Origin: Triparma columacea | Lineage: Eukaryota > Sar > Bolidophyceae > Parmales > Triparmaceae | Direction of reading: 5' to 3' | Length of the DNA stretch: 64,000 bases | Assembly (NCBI GenBank): GCA_030267965.1 | Contig: BRYA01000234.1 | Coordinates: 8,693 to 72,692 of the forward strand | In this document: positions 1 through 10,273 of the stretch, one piece after another | Numbering within the stretch: the stretch's first letter is position 1 | Layout: each line of letters starts with the position of its first letter | Position numbers and translations under genes: made by a program | The notes under the pieces: model-generated | What the model was told of the DNA's origin: nothing | Databases searched by the model: none | What the model saw: the letters and a program-made list of their open reading frames with translations, nothing else

Positions 1-100
1 TTGTCGCTTAATGGCTGTCTCATGACTTCCCCCGTCGAACCCCTCCCCGCTCCCTCACCTGTCCTTATACTCCTCCCCCCCCCTCATCCTCCCCACGCAG

Positions 101-181
101 AACAGCAACCTCGCGGCCGTGCTACCGCTGCACTCACCGTCCCACGAGAGGGCTCTTACGGACACGGTTTGGGCGACCTGA
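101..181 (+). CDS. Possible 3'-terminal exon of a gene cut by the left edge
   Basis: A C-rich pyrimidine tract ending in CCCCACGCAG (91-100) looks like the 3' splice sites used elsewhere in this window. Directly after it, an open frame of 26 codons reads NSNLAAVLPLHSPSHERALT and ends at TGA 179-181. The peptide looks protein-like, but I do not recognise a family. The rest of the gene would lie to the left of the window. A competing minus-strand reading exists: the 358-2217 gene could splice into 147-241. Both cannot be right over the same bases. Confidence 0.3.
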   Translation, partial: NSNLAAVLPLHSPSHERALTDTVWAT

Positions 182-357
182 GAGGTCGAGGGTCCGGATC
201 CGCCGCTCCTCCACGTTGAGAATATAACACTCCCCAGGACCTGGAAGGTTTCGATTATCGTGTTCGTGCGGCATTGGGTTTTGGGGTGAGAGAAGAGAAT
301 GCGGGGTGGGGAGGCGCGGCGAGAAAAGGTGGGAGCGGACTACGCTAATGAGGCTAT

Positions 358-2217
358 CTACATCTTGGAGATAATTTCCACACGCCCAAAAAAAACACTC
401 ACCTCCATATTCCACCCCTCCATATTCTCTTCCCCCACAGTCTTCCATACGTCTTCGAACCCTTCAACATCCCCCGGGTATAGCGTCGCAAGGGTCCTAA
501 GTAAGTCCCTGACTTCCTCCCCGCTCCACTCCCTCCCTTCCTTTGCGTCTCTTGCATATCGAGACCCCACCGCCTTTATGAGCTCCCTTGCCGCTTCCGT
601 GTTAACCAGCGTTCTTGAGGAGTCGGGGTAGGTCTTCGTAGTGTGTGTGTGTCTCTTATTAATCTTCTTAATCTTCTCCTGTTCCCCCACCATCCTCCCT
701 ACGCTCTTGCACATATCGACGACCTCTGCTGTCTCTTCGTATCCTTCCGTAACCTCAACCCTCGCCCTCTCCATCAACCTCCTATGTATGCGGCTCCGGA
801 GGTTGCACAGGCTTTTAACCCCCTTTATACCTTCCCCCCCCCCCCCCTCCCCACGTTCGTTGTTTATTTCCCGAGCGACCTCGAAGGCTAGTTCACCCCC
901 CTTCTCCCACTTCCCCCCTAGTCTCCCAACCTCGTACCCGAACCCTTCCATAACCTGTAGCATTTTAACCGCTCTTTCAGATCCCTCCGTCCTCTTACGT
1001 TCCCCCTCCACCTCCCCCTCACCTCCTCCCACCCTCCCACCTGTTCTCCCAATCCTAACCCACCTCCTACACCATACGTTAACAGCCTCAACAAGCACCT
1101 CCGTCCCAACCTCTTTCATGTTCTCCCCCTCCCTTTCAATTTCAAAATACGATAGAAATCTTTTCCTTCTCATAGTTTCCTCCACTCCCCCCTTACCTTT
1201 CCCCCTATTTTTCCCACCCTCTATAAATTCCTTCCTCCTCCATCTAGTATACCAAACCGCCGTCCTAACCAGTACTTCTAGATCCCCTCTCTTAACCTCC
1301 CCTATAAACCCACCATTTCTTAAAACGTCGTTCATGATAATTTCTGATATAAGTCTCCCTAATATAATCTCTTCGTTACTCCATTCAGATGGTGGGTTTA
1401 TACAATATACTTTCAGCAATAACCGCGAGGAGCGAAGGAGGTTTAAGATACGTTTGTATGACATTTTACCGAAACCTGAACCTATTCTTTTATTCAGCTC
1501 CGAGATTACTGTGACTATGTTATCTAGTGTGGTGGTTGAGGAGGATGAAGAGGTGGGGGAAGGGATGGGGGAAGTATTACTACTCCAAACCTCGAGTGCG
1601 GCTAGGAGGGACATTGTGTTTAGAGATGATATTGATGATGGGCCGCGGGTGTTTATAGTGCGCAATACGGTGGCTGCAATGGCGTTGAGTTCTGCAGCTG
1701 TAAAACTTGGCTCTGCTTTGCGAGCTGCCTTTTTTGGGTCGGACTTTTTGTTGTTTGTTTGTACGTTGATTGTTGTTTCTATTGTGCTTTTGTCCGTGCT
1801 GTTTGTGTTGGGGTAGTTGTTGTTAGCATCTCCCTTATCAGTACCCTCATTCTCATGTCCCTCATTCTCATTTCTCTCATTCTCATCACCCTCATTCTCA
1901 TCCTCCCCCTCATTCTGTTGATAGTTATTAGTCATATGTAGTATTCTATGTGTGTTGTAATTGATTCTGTTGTTCATAAAATCATCATTCTTTATTTGTG
2001 ATGGAATTATATTCTGATTTCTATTCATTCCGTAGCCATTTCTATTGTATGTATTGTGAATGTGTGCACAGTTGTTGTATGTGTTAAGGAATCTAACGTT
2101 AATATATCCATTTGACGAGTTAAGAAGGAGAAAATGAAGGAGAAAAAGAAGAGAAAGGCGAGGTGAAGATGCTGATGTTTGGACTCTTTTGGATGATAGT
2201 AACGTCATTAACAACAT
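358..2217 (-). CDS. Unrecognised helical protein with N-terminal signal sequence (619 aa)
   Basis: Single open frame from ATG 2217 to TAG 358. Residues 1-37 contain a hydrophobic stretch (LSLLFLLHFLLLNSS), consistent with a signal peptide or the first part of a plastid presequence. An Asn-rich and acidic low-complexity region follows, with repeated E-N-E-G units at about residues 100-130. From about residue 170 onward the protein is rich in Leu, Arg and Glu and looks all-helical, like the helical-repeat organelle proteins of algae, but I see no diagnostic motif. A good donor (GAG followed by GTGAGT, near 405) lies 16 codons before the stop, so the true C-terminus may be spliced to an exon further left. 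The gene is more AT-rich than its neighbours. The function is unknown. Confidence 0.65.
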   Translation of the reverse strand: MLLMTLLSSKRVQTSASSPRLSLLFLLHFLLLNSSNGYINVRFLNTYNNCAHIHNTYNRNGYGMNRNQNIIPSQIKNDDFMNNRINYNTHRILHMTNNYQQNEGEDENEGDENERNENEGHENEGTDKGDANNNYPNTNSTDKSTIETTINVQTNNKKSDPKKAARKAEPSFTAAELNAIAATVLRTINTRGPSSISSLNTMSLLAALEVWSSNTSPIPSPTSSSSSTTTLDNIVTVISELNKRIGSGFGKMSYKRILNLLRSSRLLLKVYCINPPSEWSNEEIILGRLISEIIMNDVLRNGGFIGEVKRGDLEVLVRTAVWYTRWRRKEFIEGGKNRGKGKGGVEETMRRKRFLSYFEIEREGENMKEVGTEVLVEAVNVWCRRWVRIGRTGGRVGGGEGEVEGERKRTEGSERAVKMLQVMEGFGYEVGRLGGKWEKGGELAFEVAREINNERGEGGGGEGIKGVKSLCNLRSRIHRRLMERARVEVTEGYEETAEVVDMCKSVGRMVGEQEKIKKINKRHTHTTKTYPDSSRTLVNTEAARELIKAVGSRYARDAKEGREWSGEEVRDLLRTLATLYPGDVEGFEDVWKTVGEENMEGWNMEVSVFFGRVEIISKM

Positions 2218-2439
2218 TGACGAAATTAAGACTATTTAATAAAGATATTTACAACTATCAATATGTACCTCAATGTGATAAATATTGAGAGAGGGAGAGC
2301 AGAGGAAATGGACCAAAATATTTTGCCAGATTTGATTGAAACCGGAGTGAGCTTTTTTACTGACTAGTTTGAACGTAACGATGCCAACGTGTCGTGCTTT
2401 AAAAAATCCAATTGAACGATTGATTTAACAACGACGAGT

Positions 2440-3786
2440 TTATAGATATTCCAGAATGACTCTCCACAAAACTTTCGGGATCTTCTCACGTGTCTCAGTT
2501 GCCTTTAGCAGGGCTTCAACTTCTGTTCGTTTCCTCTTCAGACTACCTGATCCGCCGGGTTGATTCTCCACGTGATCCCAGGTTCCCTTGAGGCACAGCA
2601 GAGCGTTGACGCGTTCACGTACGCGGTGCCACCTAGAATGGAGGAGGTCCTCGACGGTCGACATGTTTTGATCAGCAGCGGCAGCGATTAGGGCTGTGCA
2701 GTTCGAGAAGCAGTCTTCACCGATGGAAACGGCAGGCGATAGAATGAGTTTCGTCAGGGCGGAGCAATCACTGAAGGCGGCACGGCCAATCGTCGTCACT
2801 GAGTCCGGGATTGTGATGGCCGTGAGGGAGGAGCATCCTTCGAAGGCATATTCGCCAATCGTTGTCACTCCCTCCGGGATGGTGATGGCCGTGAGGGAGG
2901 AGCATCCATAGAAGGTGAATTCGCCAATCATCGTCACTGAGTCCGGGATGGTGATGGCCGTGAGGGAGGAGCAGAAGTGGAAGGCACGTGCGCCAATTGT
3001 CGTCACTCCGTCCGGGATTGTGATGGCCGTGAGGGAGGAGCATCCGTAGAAGGCATATTTGCCAATCGTTGTCACTGAGTCCGGGATGGTGGTGGACGTG
3101 AAGGAGGAGCATCTACTGAAGGTGCCCTGCTCAATCATCGTCACTCCGTCTGGGATGGTGATAGCCGTGAGAGAGGAGCATTCGTCGAAGGCATATTTGC
3201 CAATCGTTGTCACTGAGTCCGGGATTGTGATGGACGTGAGGGAGGAGCATCTGTTGAAGGCATGTTCGCCAATTGTCGTCACTCCATCTGAGATTGTGAT
3301 GGCTGCGAGGGAGGAGCAGAAGTGGAAGGCGCTTTCGCCAATTATCGTAACCGAGTCCGGGATGGTGATGGCCGTGAGGGAGAAGCATCCTCTGAAGGCG
3401 CCAAATCCAATTATCGTCACTCCGTCCGGGATGGTTATGGCCGTGAGGGAGGAGCATCTACTGAAGGCGCCCTGCTCAATCATCGTCACTCCGTCCGGGA
3501 TAGTGATGGACATGAGGGAGGAGCATCCAACGAAGGCGCCCATGCCAATCATCGTCACTCCATCTGGGATGGTGATGGCCGTTAGGGAGGAACATTCCAT
3601 GAAGGCGCCCTCGCCAATTGTCGTCACTCCATCCGGGATGGTGATGGCCGTGAGGGAGGTGCATCCCCAGAAGGTTTCATCGGCAATCGACGTCACTCCT
3701 TCTACAAAAGTCACTTCTGTGAGTTCACTATTGCCTCTGAAGCTCCCTGTCTCGTCTGTTTCATAGTACACTGCTGTTTGGGGCAT
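2440..3786 (-). CDS. BspA-type leucine-rich repeat (LRR_5) protein, copy A
   Basis: The protein is almost entirely tandem 23-residue repeats with the consensus C-SSLTAITIPDGVTTIG-AF, about 15 units. This is the BspA/LRR_5 fold found in bacterial surface proteins and greatly expanded in some protists and stramenopile algae. A short conserved C-terminal part (WHRVRERVNALLCLKGTWDH, then KRKRTEVE) has no repeats and resembles a basic tail. The longest frame opens with GTG at 3828. The first ATG is at 3786, giving 448 aa, and I use that start. A small upstream exon is possible. No signal peptide or membrane segment is visible. Role by family: usually protein binding, with no defined enzyme activity. 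The neighbouring copy B at 4510 is clearly a duplicate. The specific ligand is unknown. Confidence 0.85.
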   Translation of the reverse strand: MPQTAVYYETDETGSFRGNSELTEVTFVEGVTSIADETFWGCTSLTAITIPDGVTTIGEGAFMECSSLTAITIPDGVTMIGMGAFVGCSSLMSITIPDGVTMIEQGAFSRCSSLTAITIPDGVTIIGFGAFRGCFSLTAITIPDSVTIIGESAFHFCSSLAAITISDGVTTIGEHAFNRCSSLTSITIPDSVTTIGKYAFDECSSLTAITIPDGVTMIEQGTFSRCSSFTSTTIPDSVTTIGKYAFYGCSSLTAITIPDGVTTIGARAFHFCSSLTAITIPDSVTMIGEFTFYGCSSLTAITIPEGVTTIGEYAFEGCSSLTAITIPDSVTTIGRAAFSDCSALTKLILSPAVSIGEDCFSNCTALIAAAADQNMSTVEDLLHSRWHRVRERVNALLCLKGTWDHVENQPGGSGSLKRKRTEVEALLKATETREKIPKVLWRVILEYL

Positions 3787-4509
3787 TTGGGGAAGGGGAG
3801 AGTCCCGGGCTTGAGAGGATCTTTTCACCCGCCTTTTCGGTAACAGTTGAAAGCCTAAACTATTTGATACTGATTATCTGCGACTTCCTACATTATTCAT
3901 AGGATAAGCAGGGTTAGTGTGGTGTGATTGACGATGAGCAAAGGATGTGATGGATGAAGAACAAGGGAGAGGGATGGTGAGACCCCTCAAGGATGCGTCA
4001 ATTCGGCGGCAATAGCGGTTCTCTGCCCGATAGCAACCACAATATGACACTAATAATATCGGAAATAGGGCCCAAAGTAGTATTATCTCGTCTATAAGAT
4101 GGTAATAAGACAGGGGAGAAAACCACGAATACTCGACCTTGATTGAAGGGGAAATAACTTGGTTCCTTGACGTGAATAGGAAACTAAAATCAACGATGGG
4201 AGAAAATACAACTGCATAAAGCCTTAACAAGGGTCATCATTGTCATTGTTGTCCACCTTACCTTTATTTTGATAGATTTATTTATTGCCCCTGTTTCTCC
4301 CTCCTCTGAGGGTGGGTTTGGCCAGGACCTTTGTGTTTTCCCCAAAACTACGATTTACACAGCTCTTATCCGATTCAGAGGAGAGGGGGGTGTTGAAGTA
4401 CGCGGTTATTTTAAAAGGAATTAAACTTGACGCCCTCAAATATTCTATTTTTTTACCCAACAAACTTTAGTTCGGACAGCCTTAAATCCAACTAATCAAG
4501 CGCAAAGAG

Positions 4510-5661
4510 TTAGAGAAACTCCAGAATTACTCTCCACAACACTTTCGGGATCTTCTCACGTGTCTCAGTTGCCTTTAGCGGGGCTTCAACTTCTGTTCGT
4601 TTCCTCTTCAGACTACCCGATCCGCTGGGTTGATTCTCCACGTGATCCCAGGTTCCCTTGAGGCACAGCAGAGCGTTGACCCGTTCCATCACAGCAATTT
4701 TCCGGTGCCACCTATAATGGAGGAGGTCCGAGACGGTCGGCATGTTTTTATCAGCAGCGGCAGCGATTAGGGCAGTGCAGTCAGAGAAGCAGTCATTACC
4801 GATGGAAACTGCAGGAGATAGAATGAGTTTCGTAAGGGAGGAGCATCCCCTGAAGGCGCGAGCGCCAATCGTTGTCACAGAGTCCGGGATGGTGATGACC
4901 GTAAGGGAGAAGCATCCGTGGAAGGCATCAAATTTAATCTCCGTCACTCCATCTGGGATGGTGATAGCCGTGAGAGAGGAGCATCCCCTGAAGGCGTCAT
5001 AGCCAATCGTCGTTAGTCCGTCCGGGATGGTGATGGCCGTGAGGGAGGAGCAGAAGCAGAAGGCGGAACTTCCAATCATCGTCACTCCATCCGGGATGGT
5101 GATGGCTGTGAGGGAGGAGCATTCCTCGAAGGCGTAATCACCGATCATCCTCACTCCGTCCGGGATTGCGATGGCTGTGAGGGAGGAGCATCCCCTGAAG
5201 GCGTAGGTGTCAATCATCGTCACTCCGTCTGGGATGGTGATGGCCGCGAGGGAGGAGCATCCGTAGAAGGCCATTCCACCAATCTTTATCAATCCGTCCG
5301 GTATTGTGATGCCCGTGAGGGAGGTGCATCCTTGGAATGAACCTCCGCCAATCATTGTCACTCCGTCTGGGATTGTGATGGTCGTGAGGGAGGAGCATTC
5401 TGAGAAGGCGCGTTCGCTAATTTTCGTCACTCCTTCCGGGATGGTGATGGCCGTGAGGGAGGAGCATCCCAGGAATGCGCGTTCGCAAATCTCTGTCACT
5501 CCGTCCGGGATTGTGATGGCCGTGAGGGAGGAGCATCCCCTGAAGGTTTCATCGCCAATCGACGTCACTCCTTGTGCAAAAGTCACTTCTGTGAGTTCAC
5601 GATTGAACCTGAAGCTCTCTATGCCAGAGTATACTGCTGTTTGGGGCCATATATATTGCAT
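4510..5661 (-). CDS. BspA-type leucine-rich repeat (LRR_5) protein, copy B
   Basis: Paralogue of the gene at 2440-3786, with the same N-terminal context (KRSSQ..DSPLP..), the same 23-residue LRR_5 unit repeated about 12 times, and the same C-terminal tail ending KIPKVLWRVILEFL. The frame is open upstream to a TTG at 5733, but no ATG occurs there. The first ATG is 5661 (MQYIWPQTAVY), giving 383 aa. It has about three fewer repeats than copy A, which fits gain or loss by unequal exchange. Compared with A, the tail carries four extra residues (KIAVM/E region), so the copies have diverged outside the repeats too. No secretion signal is seen. Function is presumed to be protein binding. Confidence 0.85.
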   Translation of the reverse strand: MQYIWPQTAVYSGIESFRFNRELTEVTFAQGVTSIGDETFRGCSSLTAITIPDGVTEICERAFLGCSSLTAITIPEGVTKISERAFSECSSLTTITIPDGVTMIGGGSFQGCTSLTGITIPDGLIKIGGMAFYGCSSLAAITIPDGVTMIDTYAFRGCSSLTAIAIPDGVRMIGDYAFEECSSLTAITIPDGVTMIGSSAFCFCSSLTAITIPDGLTTIGYDAFRGCSSLTAITIPDGVTEIKFDAFHGCFSLTVITIPDSVTTIGARAFRGCSSLTKLILSPAVSIGNDCFSDCTALIAAAADKNMPTVSDLLHYRWHRKIAVMERVNALLCLKGTWDHVENQPSGSGSLKRKRTEVEAPLKATETREKIPKVLWRVILEFL

Positions 5662-6150
5662 TTTGGGAAGGGGAGAGTCCAGAGGTTGAGAGGATCTTTT
5701 CACCCGTCTTTTCGGTAATAGTTGAAACCTCAAACAGTTTTATACTGATTCTCTACGAGTTCCTGCATTATTGACGGGATAAGCAGGGTTAGTGTGGTGT
5801 GATGGATGAAGAACAAGGGAGAGGGATGGTGAGACCCTCAAGGAATGCGTCATTTCGGCGTCAATAGCGCTTCTCTGCCCAATAGCAGCTTCAATATGAT
5901 ACTAACAGTATCGGAAATAGGGCCGAAAGTAGTATTATCTCATCTATGAGACGAAATAACCAAACCCGAATGAATACTCAGTCAGTCGACCACGATTGAA
6001 GAGGGGAAATAACTTGAACTTGGACTTGAATAGGAGATGAAAATCGATGATAGGACAAAATACAACTGGTGAAAGCCTTAACAAGCGTTATTATTGTCAT
6101 TGTTGTCCCGCCTTACCTAGATTTTCTTTTGCCAAGAGCCAGGGCCAAAA

Positions 6151-8272
6151 ATGCCTTTTTTGTATCAGGCTCTGGTAGGGGTTTTCCTCCTCCCTTCGTC
6201 CTTACCGTTTATCCTCCCTCGTCCTAGACCATTCAATTCACTCCTACATGCTGGAGGAGAGGGAGGAGAGAAGGAATGGAGCAAGGTGAGCCTCATTTCA
6301 TCACATCGAGCTGGTGGGGCGTTGGTTGAGGAGATCATTTGTAAAGCTTTAAGGCACTCATTGGCGTCAATTACACTTCTAATCGTATTTACCTACACTA
6401 ACTCCCACCCAACCTTCCCTCTCCCCCACCCATTACCCATCCCTCTCCCCCACACCATCACCCTTCCCTTCCCCCTCCCCCACACCATCACCAGGCCCTC
6501 TCAGAGTCAACAACCGCCGCGCCAGGTACCGGCGAGGCCGATCTATTCCGTTCCGGTCTCCTAAGTGCCCCCTCTGATCCCTCCCGTCAGGCTTCTTCTG
6601 CCCTCCTTACCTGGCTGGAGAATGAGGGTGATGTTTACCTCTCCGACGCATCCTCCTGGTCCCAGGCTCCCCACCCCATGGCTGTCAGCACCCTCACGGT
6701 GGACGAGGCCACGAACGAGTCCACGGGTAGGGGGCTGCTGGCGAGGAGGGGGATAAACGAGGGGGACCAGCTCCTGGGTATACCCCTGGACCTCTGCATG
6801 ACCAAATCCACAGCGTTTGAATACCTCAACGAGGGGAAGAACGGGAACCCACTCCTGAAGGACTCCTCCGGCCGCGGCCCCATATCCCCTGCTACCAACG
6901 AGTACATTGCCATAGCCTGCTTCCTGATATACGAGAAGTACGTCCGGGGCCCCGACTCTTTCTGGAAGCCTTACCTCGACGTCCTCCCCACCACCTCCGA
7001 GGTCGGTTGCACCTTCACTTGGGATGATTCTGACCTCTCCTACCTCACCGGTAGTCCCGTAATGTCCGCCACTACCAGCATGAAGATAAAGCTCCGGAAG
7101 GAGTACGAGGCGTTCGTTACGCACCCGGTTGACGGTGTGAAGAACAGGTTCAAGGATGTTATGGGGGGGGAGGACGTTTTCACGTACGAACAGTGGACGT
7201 GGGCGTTCACGATGCTTTTCTCGAGGGCGATTAGACTGCAGAACCTTCAGGAGGTGAGTGAGGTAGAGAGAGGCTGAGGGGGGGGGGGAGGGAGAGAAAA
7301 GAGAGAGAGAGAGCGCGAGGAGGAGGATGACGTTTTGAGAAAATTACCAACCCCACACTCACACACGCATCCCAACCCCCTCCCCCCCCCCCAACCCCCA
7401 CCCCACCCTCTCAGGGCGAGACTGTAGCTTTAGTGCCTTACGCCGATTTAATAAACCACTCCCCCTTCTCCACCTCTTACGTTGACGCCCGTCAGGAGGG
7501 TTCCTGGCTGTTCAAGACGGGGCGCGAGGAGGTCGTCCTCTTCGCCGACCGTGGCTTCAGGAAGATGGAGCAGGTGTACATAAGCTACGGCCAGAAGAGC
7601 AACGCCGACCTCCTCCTCCTCTACGGGTTCGCGCTAGAGAGGAACCCGTACAACGCGGTGGACGTTAGCGTCAGCGTGGGGGGGGGGGAGGAGGGGGAAG
7701 GGGGAGGGGAACTTCTTAGGAAGAAGGTTGAGTTCCTGGAGAGGGCCGGTAGGGGGGGCATTATCGACTTCCCCATCTACGCCGACAGGTACCCCATTGA
7801 AATGCTGGAGTACCTAAGGCTAATGCTCCTCACTGAGGAGGACCTAGGGGATAGGGAGCTGGAGGACTTCGACTATTCTCGGACTGTCAGCAGCATGAAC
7901 GAGGCCTCGGTCCTCGCTAACATAATAGGGGCCTGCGAGGGGCAGCTTGCGAGGTACCCAACAACGGAGGAGGAGGACCTGGCGATTATATCAGACAAGG
8001 CAAAGTTCAGGGACATAAGCAAGAACGCAAGGATGGCTGTCAGGCACAGGAGGAACGAGAAGCGTTTGCTAGCAAGGACAGTTGCGGCGCTTAGGAAGGA
8101 GATGGACAGTAGGGGGCTTGAGGGACTTCAAAGTAGGGGGGAACTTAAGAGCGCAGAGGGAGACACGGAGGGAGTCAGCTTGAGGGGGGATGATAAGAAG
8201 TTCATGAACAAAAAGAGGACCAGGCTAGAAAGGCAGCTCGATAAGATGGGACTGGACGTGGACATAAGGTAG
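6151..8272 (+). CDS. SET-domain lysine methyltransferase, Rubisco-LSMT/SETD3 type
   Basis: Three exons: 6151-6285, 6495-7253 and 7415-8272. All junctions are phase 0, with donors GTGAGC and GTGAGT and acceptors CACCAG and CTCTCAG. The joined protein has 583 aa. Residues 1-30 form a hydrophobic leader (ALVGVFLLPSSLPFILP) that may direct it to the secretory pathway or plastid. The split SET domain starts near GRGLLARRGINEGDQLLGIP. After an insert comes WAFTMLFSRAIRL, then LVPYADLINHSP, where the NH pair is the cofactor-binding signature, and then YISYGQKSNADLLLLYGF. A helical substrate-binding domain of the RLSMT type follows. The family transfers methyl groups from S-adenosylmethionine to lysine (plant members) or histidine (animal SETD3). 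The substrate here is unknown. A plastid location would fit a chloroplast target but is inference. Confidence 0.88.
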
Positions 8273-8410
8273 TTTTTTTCGTTCAAAGTTTTAAACGGTT
8301 TTCTAAAAAGACTACTCCACCTACAATACCCCCCCCCCCCCCCTCTCGCGAATACCCCACCCCCTCTTCCCCCTCCCTTCCCCCCCCCCCCCCCCAACCC
8401 CCCGTGGGTC

Positions 8411-10273
8411 TCACTTGAGTCCTCCGAGCAGGCTCATCCTCTCCCTCATCCCTTCAAGTTCTGCCTTCATGAGTTCCCTCTCGTCCTCCCACCTCTCCCT
8501 CTCCCTCTCATGTTCCTCCCTTACCCTGTTGAGTTCCTCCGACATGCTGTTGGTTAGGTTAAGCCACTCCCCCATCTCCCCCGCGTACTCCCTGTTCATC
8601 TCCTTCTCGTCCTCCATTAGGGTGTCCCAGCTCTCCTTGTCCTTGAGCATGGCCCAGAGCATCTGGTCCTTAACCGCCAACGCCTGCTCGTATTTGTCCG
8701 TCTTCCTAACGACTTCGTTCCTCTCAGCCATTTCCCTCGGTAGGTCGTCCGAGACCTCCTCAACCCTTGTGTTGACGTATCTGTTTACGGTCCTCTCGAT
8801 GGCGCTGCTGAGCTCCGGGTAGATCTGGATGAAACCTATCATCCCCAGGTTGCTCTCTTCCCCCTCTCCCTGCCCCCTCCTTCCCCTGTAGCTGCTGAGT
8901 CCCTGTGCGCTTGCTGCAGCCTCGCTGCCTGCGGTTATTTTCTCCACGAGCCTGTCTACGCTCTCCAGTTCCGCGCTGCACTCGTTAAGCTGCTGCTGTA
9001 GTGCCGCCTGCTTCATGCTCTCAGCCGCCTTGAGCCTGTCGAGGACGCCGTCGAGGTCGGCCATGGTTTCCTTCTGGATGGCCAGGCTTACCTCCTTGAT
9101 CTCGTCGCTACGTTGCAGGATTAGGTGACGGAGCTGGCTCAGCTGCTCCCTCCTGGGAGCGAGGTTCTGGGCGGCCAGTGCGCTGAGCCTAAGCACGGGG
9201 GGGGGTAAGGAGTTAGAATGATCCTGGGTTATATGACGTATCGCAACCCTGATAAAAAATCCGCAACCCTTTCCCCCCCCCCCCGTCGCCCTCTCTTACC
9301 TTCCCAACCTCTTCCCGTAGGCGTCCTCCAGGGTGGTCACGGTCTGCCCTGTCGCAACGTGTGCCGCCGCCGCCTCTGCAGTCAGCGGGACCCCCGTAGT
9401 CTCGTTGTAGTGAGTGTAGTTGACCGTGGTGGTGGCCCTTCTGACCTCGACGACGTGGCCGGCGCTCTGGTCGAGCTTGTACCGAGAGTACAGGTTGGCG
9501 GCGTTGAAGGCCTTCTCGGCCTCACCCACCCCCCCCAGCCCCCCACTCCCCATCCCCCCCATCCCAAGGTCCCCCATCTTGGTCTCAACGATCATCTTCT
9601 CAAAGTCGGACTTCCTCATTTGCCCGCTAGCCTTGTCCCCGAACCTCTCGAAGAGCTGCCCCGCCGTGAAACCGACGGGGATCGGCTTGTCCCCAGCGAA
9701 CGAGACCCCCTTGCCCCCTCCATTCAGTGCACTCCCCACTCCCCTCTCCTTCACGAACCTCTCAAAGTCCCCGACGGTCATACTCCTCTCCCCGTCAAGC
9801 CCGTTGCTCGGGGTACTGTACTTCTCGAAGAGCTGGCCCGCCATGAAGCTGGGGGGGATGGGGGGGGTTCCCCCCACCCCCCCCGATGGTGTTGTAACCC
9901 CCGCGGCCAACCTCTTGGCTTCGACCTCCTTAAAGAGCTGGACGAAGGTATTCTTGTCAAGAAGGCCGCTCCCGGTCTGATCGAACTTGCTGAAGAGCAT
10001 CCCGGCCTCGAATTCCGTGCTGGCACTCAAATTGATGCCCGCCCCAGCGTTAACCGAACTCTCCCCCCCCTCCTTTGCAGCCTTGTCCTTCTTGTCCTTC
10101 TTATCCTTCTTGGACGACTTCCCGCTCGAGTCACTCTTGTTCCCATCCTTGCTCTTGCTCCTGTCCTTCTTGTCCTTCTTGTCTGATGACTTGGAGGAGC
10201 TTCGAGACTTCCTGGAGGAGGAGTCTGACTTGCTCCCACTCTTGCTCTTCTTGCTCCCTGCCTTACTTCCCAT
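8411..10273 (-). CDS. Coiled-coil protein with degenerate EF-hand-like repeats (583 aa)
   Basis: Two exons on the minus strand, 10273-9300 and 9188-8411, joined in phase 2 across a 111-bp intron (GTAAGA..CTTAG). The ATG at 10273 (MGSKAG) is preferred over an in-frame GTG at 10291. Residues 1-75 are Lys/Ser-rich, with repeated KDKKDKKDK stretches. Four copies of a unit like FxAGqLFekfd..GqLd..dFekf follow. They resemble EF-hand loops but lack a full set of calcium ligands. The C-terminal 260 residues are a long coiled coil (QLSQLRHLILQRSDEIKEV to the end). Proteins of this make-up are often cytoskeletal or basal-body parts, but I cannot name the family. The gene lies tail to tail with the SET gene, about 138 bp of C/G homopolymers apart. 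Confidence 0.75.

Larger units (their letters stand above)
2440..6125. repeat. Tandem segmental duplication: LRR gene plus its upstream region, twice
   Basis: Unit A (about 2440-4265) and unit B (about 4510-6125) each hold an LRR_5 gene and about 450 bp of upstream sequence. The shared upstream blocks include GATAAGCAGGGTTAGTGTGG (3901 region and 5777 region), a GGAGAGGGATGGTGAGACC block, a block ending GTAGTATTATCTC, and an ATTGTCATTGTTGTCC block near 4235 and 6090. Small indels separate the copies, for example a segment near 3925-3945 that is missing from B. The duplication therefore carried the promoter as well as the coding region. The ~245 bp between the units (4266-4509) has no recognisable gene. 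Confidence 0.85.

Noticed and set aside
641..1816. 391-codon plus-strand frame opposite the left-edge gene
   Set aside because: Its content is Ser/Pro/Leu-rich low complexity, as expected from the reverse of Glu/Gly/Arg-rich coding sequence. The minus-strand protein has a signal peptide and normal composition.
3059..3766. Long plus-strand frame across the LRR gene
   Set aside because: It is an antisense shadow: a repeat whose length is a multiple of three keeps the opposite strand open. Its peptide is a monotonous copy of the reverse repeat.
2768..5398. CRISPR-like regular spacing of near-identical units
   Set aside because: The 69-bp units are contiguous codons of the LRR repeat with no unique spacers, and the genome is eukaryotic.
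9218..10186. 322-codon plus-strand frame opposite the EF-hand/coiled-coil gene
   Set aside because: Antisense shadow with no domain; the minus-strand exons are linked by a clean intron.
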